Shown one piece after another: positions 60,278-64,000 of a stretch of DNA of 64,000 nt (the first letter of the stretch is position 1; every line of letters starts with the position of its first letter). Location: contig CAWFXC010000001.1 in NCBI GenBank assembly GCA_963819735.1, forward strand, positions 1 to 64,000, read 5' to 3'. A program made the translations under genes and the position numbers. Source of the stretch: CAWFXC01 sp963819735 (GTDB lineage Bacteria > Actinomycetota > Acidimicrobiia > IMCC26256 > DASPTH01). The notes beneath the pieces are model-generated. The model was not told the DNA's origin. It worked only from the letters and a program-made list of their open reading frames with translations, and searched no databases.

Positions 60278-61373
60278 TGTTCTTCTGGATCTGCGAGGTG
60301 CCACCCATCACGCTCTGGGCGCGGCTGTAGAGATACACCTTGAGCCGGGTGTCGTCGGCGTCGAGTACCGGACCCGAGTCGCCGATCGCAAGCGCGGCGT
60401 GCCCCAACGCCTGCTCGACTCCCGTCATCAGGAGCTTGTCGATCGATCCTTCGGGGCCGTGCTTCACGCCGTCGAGCCGCTCCGAGAGTCGCCGCGTCAC
60501 GTGCAATCGCAGCATCTCCGATTCGACGTAGGCGCGGCCCAGCGCCGCGACCTGATCGGGCCGGAACCGCTCGGGTTGCGCCCGCACGGTCGACTCGAGC
60601 TCCTTGACCAGCTTGGTGTAGCGCGCGACGTAGCCGAGCTCACTGGGCTCGCGCTCGTGGCTCACCACGGTCATCGCCAGTGCCCAGCCCTCCCCCGGCT
60701 CGCCGATCATGTTCGCGGCGGGAACGCGCACGTTGTCGAAGAGCACCTGGCCGAACTCGCTGGTGACCCCGTTGATCATCTGCAACGGCCGTTGCTCGAT
60801 GCCCGGCTGGTGCATGGGCACCGCGAACGCGGAGATGCCCTTGTGCTTGGGGACGTTCGGATCGGTGCGGGCGAGGAGCATGCACCAATCGGCGACGTCG
60901 GAGTAACTGGTCCAGATCTTGTGCCCGTCGACGACGTACTCGTCGCCGTCGAGCACCGCGCGCGTGCGCAACGACGCGAGGTCGGAGCCGGCGTCGGGTT
61001 CGCTGAACCCCTGGCACCAGCGGTCCCGCCCGCTGATCAGTGCGGGGAGGAAACGCTCACACACCTCGGCGCTGCCGTGGCGGGTGATGCCCTGGATGAG
61101 GTACCCGAGGCTCGGCTTCGGCGGCGCACCCGCCGCGGCCAACTCGTCGTCGACGATGACCTCGTACACCGGCGGCAGCTCCTGCCCGCCGTACCGCTTG
61201 GGCCAGGTGAGGGCGAAGAATCCGGCGTCGAACAGCGCGCAGTGCCATTCCGCCTGCCGCGCCCAGTACTCGTCGTCGGTCGACGACGTCGGGAGGCCGG
61301 GATTGTTCTCGGCCAACCACGCCCGGATCCGACTCCGGAAGGCGGCTTCCTCGGGTGCGTCGTCAAAGTCCAC
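60240..61373 (-). CDS. Acyl-CoA dehydrogenase (large partner)
   Basis: A 377-residue protein from a GTG of VDFDDAPEEAAFRSRIRAWL. ALTWPKRYGGQELPPVYEVI, CQGFSEPDAGSDLASLRTRA (flavin and substrate loop), VVDGHKIWTSYSDVADWCML and VMGGTSQIQKNIIATRILGL are family hallmarks. Paired with the shorter, diverged dehydrogenase that overlaps its start by 11 bases, it resembles the FadE heterotetramers used for steroid side chains and other bulky CoA esters in actinobacteria. Confidence 0.9.
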   Translation of the reverse strand: MDFDDAPEEAAFRSRIRAWLAENNPGLPTSSTDDEYWARQAEWHCALFDAGFFALTWPKRYGGQELPPVYEVIVDDELAAAGAPPKPSLGYLIQGITRHGSAEVCERFLPALISGRDRWCQGFSEPDAGSDLASLRTRAVLDGDEYVVDGHKIWTSYSDVADWCMLLARTDPNVPKHKGISAFAVPMHQPGIEQRPLQMINGVTSEFGQVLFDNVRVPAANMIGEPGEGWALAMTVVSHEREPSELGYVARYTKLVKELESTVRAQPERFRPDQVAALGRAYVESEMLRLHVTRRLSERLDGVKHGPEGSIDKLLMTGVEQALGHAALAIGDSGPVLDADDTRLKVYLYSRAQSVMGGTSQIQKNIIATRILGLPPS

Positions 61374-62401
61374 GGTCGTATCCCAGTCGACGGCGTGCCA
61401 ACGCACGCAGGTGGTATCCCTCGTCGCCGAACAGCGCGCTCGAGAGCAGCACGCGGCGGAGGTAGACGTGCACGAAGCACTCCCAGGTGTTCCCGATCCC
61501 GCCGTGCACCTGGATCGCGGTCTCGCACACGGTGCGGGCCGCCCGGGCGCAGTACGCCTTCGCCACCGAGCCCGCCTCCAACGCGTCCTGCGGTGGCAGG
61601 GCGTCGACGGCCCACGCCGCGTACTCGCCGACACTGATCGCGCCTTCGACGAGCACACGCGCCTCGGCCAGCAGGTGTTGGACGGCTTGGAACGAGCCGA
61701 TGGCGACGCCGTACTGCTGTCGCTCCTGCGCGTACCGACAGGTGATGTCGAGCGCGCCCTCCATGCTCCCGATCAGATCGGCGATCGTGATCGTGACCGC
61801 CAACGCGCGGACTCGATCGACCGCTTCATCGTCGACCGGCGCGCCGCTCCCGAGATCGTCCACGTCGAGGCCGCCGATCACCGGGGCGAGCTGTCGCGTG
61901 AGGTCGGTGGCCGACGCCGCCGGTCCGAGCGCGACCTCCACGACGCCGACCGCGGCCCCGCCCTCATCGTTCGTCGTCAGCGCGAGCGCGCGCGACGCGC
62001 CGGCACAGTCGACCGTGACAGCGTCGGCCGCGTCCGTCGGCAGCACCGCGAAGTCGTGCAGTGAAGACTGCAAGACGACGCTCACCGCGCTGTCGTCGAG
62101 CGCCACGCCGGCCCGGCGCGCCAGGTCGACCGCGACGACGGGACCGAAGAACGGCGTGTCGGCCGCGGCGCGTCCGAGCTCCGCGCGACACGATCGCGAC
62201 CTCGACCCCCGACGCGAGCGGAGCTTCACCATCGCCCGGCCCGCGGAGGTCGAACCACCCCGAGGCCGCGCCCGCCTTCGCCAGCCGCGCCTGTCGGACG
62301 GCGTCGTCGAGGTCGGCGACCGTACGCGGCCCGAGGTCGGTGGCCAGGGCGGCGGTCGCCGACCGCAGCTCGAGCTGCTCCTGCGAGTAGCGAGTATCCA
62401 C
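61363..62401 (-). CDS. Acyl-CoA dehydrogenase (small partner), one-base insertion
   Basis: Begins at GTG 62401 with VDTRYSQEQLELRSATAALA and continues VRQARLAKAGAASGWFDLRG. Near 62181 one extra G (CGC-g-GAG) breaks the frame, and after it the product reads ELGRAAADTPFFGPVVAVDL. Then come ITIADLIGSMEGALDITCRY, AQERQQYGVAIGSFQAVQHL and VHGGIGNTWECFVHVYLRRV, the C-terminal dehydrogenase signatures. Total about 345 residues. The N-terminal half lacks some flavin-contact motifs, as in the non-catalytic partner of paired FadE enzymes. It lies 2 bases after the acyl-CoA synthetase stop. Confidence 0.82.
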
Positions 62402-62403
62402 GG

Positions 62404-63986
62404 CTACGCCCGCCCGCCGGCCGCCCGAGCGCGGAGGAGCTCCTTCTCGACCTTGCCGCCGGCATTGACGGGCAGATCGTCGACGATCTCGACCGCGCGC
62501 GGCACCTTGTAGTTGGCCATCACCGTCCGCGCCCACGCCATGCAGTCCTCCGGACTCAACTCCGCACCCGGCATCAGTACCACGAACGCCATCCCGACCT
62601 CACCGAGTCGCTCGTCGGGCATCCCCACGACCGCGACCCGGTTGACCGCAGGGTGACCGAGGAGGAGGTTCTCGATCTCGGCCGGGTAGGCGTTGAAGCC
62701 TCCCACGATGAACATGTCCTTCTTCCGCCCCACGATCCGGAGGTATCCGCGCTCGTCGAGCGTGCCGAGGTCGCCCGTGTGGAGCCAACCCTCGGGATCG
62801 ATCGTGCTCGCGGTCGCGGCCGGATCGTCGAGGTACCCGGACATCACGCTGTAGCCCCGCACCAGCACCTCGCCGGGCTCCCCGACCGGTTGCGCCACGC
62901 CGTCGTCGTCGGCGATGGAGACCTCGAGGCCGGGCCGGGCGCGACCGACGGTGGTGGCGATGGTGGCGAAGTCGTCGTCGGGTGCGGTGCCGGTCACCGT
63001 GCCCCCTTCGGTCAGCCCGTATCCGGTGACGATCGTCCGGAACGGCAACTCCTCGCGCAGTCGGCGGATCAGCTCGACGGGGATGTCGGCCGCACCCGTG
63101 ACCGCGACGCGCAGTGACGACACGTCGAACTGGTCGCGGCCCTCGTAGTCGAGGATCGACTGGTAGAGCGTCGGCGCGCCGGGCATCACCGTGACCGACT
63201 CCGCCGCCACCAGACGCAGTACCGCCTCGGCGTCGAAGACCGCCTTCGGGATGATCGTCGCGCCCTGCATGAGCGAGGCGAGACAGCCGGCTTTGTAGCC
63301 GAACATGTGGAAGAACGGGTTCACGATCAGGTAGCGGTCGCTGGTGACGAGCCCCGCCATGTCGCACCAGTCCGAGAACTGCCGCAGCGTCTGCGCGTGC
63401 GTCATCAGGACGCCCTTCGGTGATCCCGTGGTACCCGACGTGAACAGCACGTCCGAGACGTCGTCGCCGCGCACCGCGTTGATGCGCGCGTCGACCGCGG
63501 CCGCGTCGACGGTGTCGCCCGACGCGAGGAAGTCGTCGAACGACTGGTCGGCGGCGCTGGCGGCGTCGAATCCGACCACCACCTCGAGTTGGGGAAGCCG
63601 CGCGCGTACCTCGGCCAGCGTGGCGGCGTAGTCCATGCCGAGGAACTCCCCCACCGTGAAGACGACGCGTGCGCCACTGCGGTCGAGGATGTATCGCACT
63701 TCCTCGCCCTTGAAGCGGGTGTTCACGGGTACGACGGCCGCGCCCGCGCCGAGGATGCCGAGCGCGGCGACCAGCCACTCGTAGCGATTCGGCGCCCAGA
63801 TCGCGACGCGCTCCCCGGCTCGATCCCCGACGCGACGAGCGCGGCGGTGACGCGCCGGAAGTCGGCGACCAGCTCGACGAAGCTCACCCGTCGAGCACCG
63901 TCGACCACGGCCTCGGCATCGCCGAAGCGCGTGCCGGCGTCGGCCGCCATCGCGGGGATGGAGGGCCAGAGGAGGTCGCCTCTCAT
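62404..63986 (-). CDS. FadD3-like acyl-CoA synthetase, one-base deletion
   Basis: Start ATG 63986, MRGDLLWPSIPAMAADAGTR, then VVDGARRVSFVELVADFRRV. Near 63812 one base is missing in a C-run; adding it gives ERVAIWAPNRYEWLVAALGI and joins to VPVNTRFKGEEVRYILDRSG. The main part has LFTSGTTGSPKGVLMTHAQT, VTGYGLTEGGTVTGTAPDDD, GWLHTGDLGTLDERGYLRIV with GRKKDMFIVGGFNAYPAEIE, and the Lys in LPVNAGGKVEKELL. About 527 residues. The GRKKDMFIVGGFNAYPAEIE stretch is like FadD3 and related synthetases of ring-derived acids. First gene of the unit with the two acyl-CoA dehydrogenases. Confidence 0.85.
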
Positions 63987-64000
63987 GTGAGCTCCGGCGC

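Overview
The window is high-GC DNA whose gene families fit an actinobacterium, most likely of an Acidimicrobiia-like lineage. This is inferred from an F420-type LLM oxidoreductase, many CaiB-type CoA-transferases, crotonases, SDRs and acyl-CoA enzymes, an ECF sigma/anti-sigma pair of SigK/RskA type, and several leaderless-looking promoters. There is no rRNA, complete tRNA or CRISPR array.

Layout. (1) 1-5.3 kb is a graveyard: nothing readable up to 1.4 kb, then a decayed two-domain CoA-transferase, a decayed SDR, and a DUF433/PIN-type (VapBC45-like) toxin-antitoxin pair whose toxin is frameshifted. (2) 6.1-8.3 kb is a small integrative module: an excisionase and a tyrosine recombinase between two tRNA-Arg(CCT) 3'-end fragments. 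A third, more complete copy of the same att-like unit lies at 23.4-23.6 kb. (3) 8.4-11 kb holds fragments (phospholipase-D-like, FtsX-like, NTF2-like twice, SRPBCC, a DUF6036-like toxin remnant) and one intact antibiotic-biosynthesis-monooxygenase-fold gene. (4) 11.1-13.8 kb is a MacB/LolCDE-like ABC exporter with a lipoprotein. (5) 13.8-17.6 kb (minus) carries a membrane protein of GT-C appearance, a sugar epimerase, an ECF sigma factor and its anti-sigma factor. A divergent, translationally coupled operon follows (17.7-21.2 kb): GT2 glycosyltransferase, DUF2064 protein, methyltransferase, membrane-anchored sulfite-oxidase-like molybdoprotein, membrane protein. (6) 21.2-23.5 kb has an MTA phosphorylase-family gene and an XRE/DUF6036 toxin-antitoxin-like pair.

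(7) From 24.3 kb to the right edge is a dense catabolic region. It contains seven SDR or alcohol dehydrogenases, a Baeyer-Villiger-type monooxygenase, three acyl-CoA synthetases, two acyl-CoA dehydrogenases, three crotonases, three CaiB-type CoA-transferases, three amidohydrolases, two APH-fold kinases, an acyl-CoA carboxylase carboxyltransferase subunit, an F420/LLM oxidoreductase, two periplasmic Leu/Ile/Val-type binding proteins without permeases, and four regulators (three TetR, one GntR). The set is coherent for uptake, CoA activation, oxidation and ring or chain cleavage of bulky carboxylic acids; the substrate cannot be read from sequence.

The most unusual observation is the monooxygenase at 27.7-29.6 kb. 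Its reading frame is broken about 15 times, every time by a single-base insertion that can be placed exactly between two codons, while the encoded protein stays coherent from end to end. A few isolated one-base indels elsewhere (24.4, 45.6, 62.2, 63.8 kb) mean base-calling error must be excluded first.
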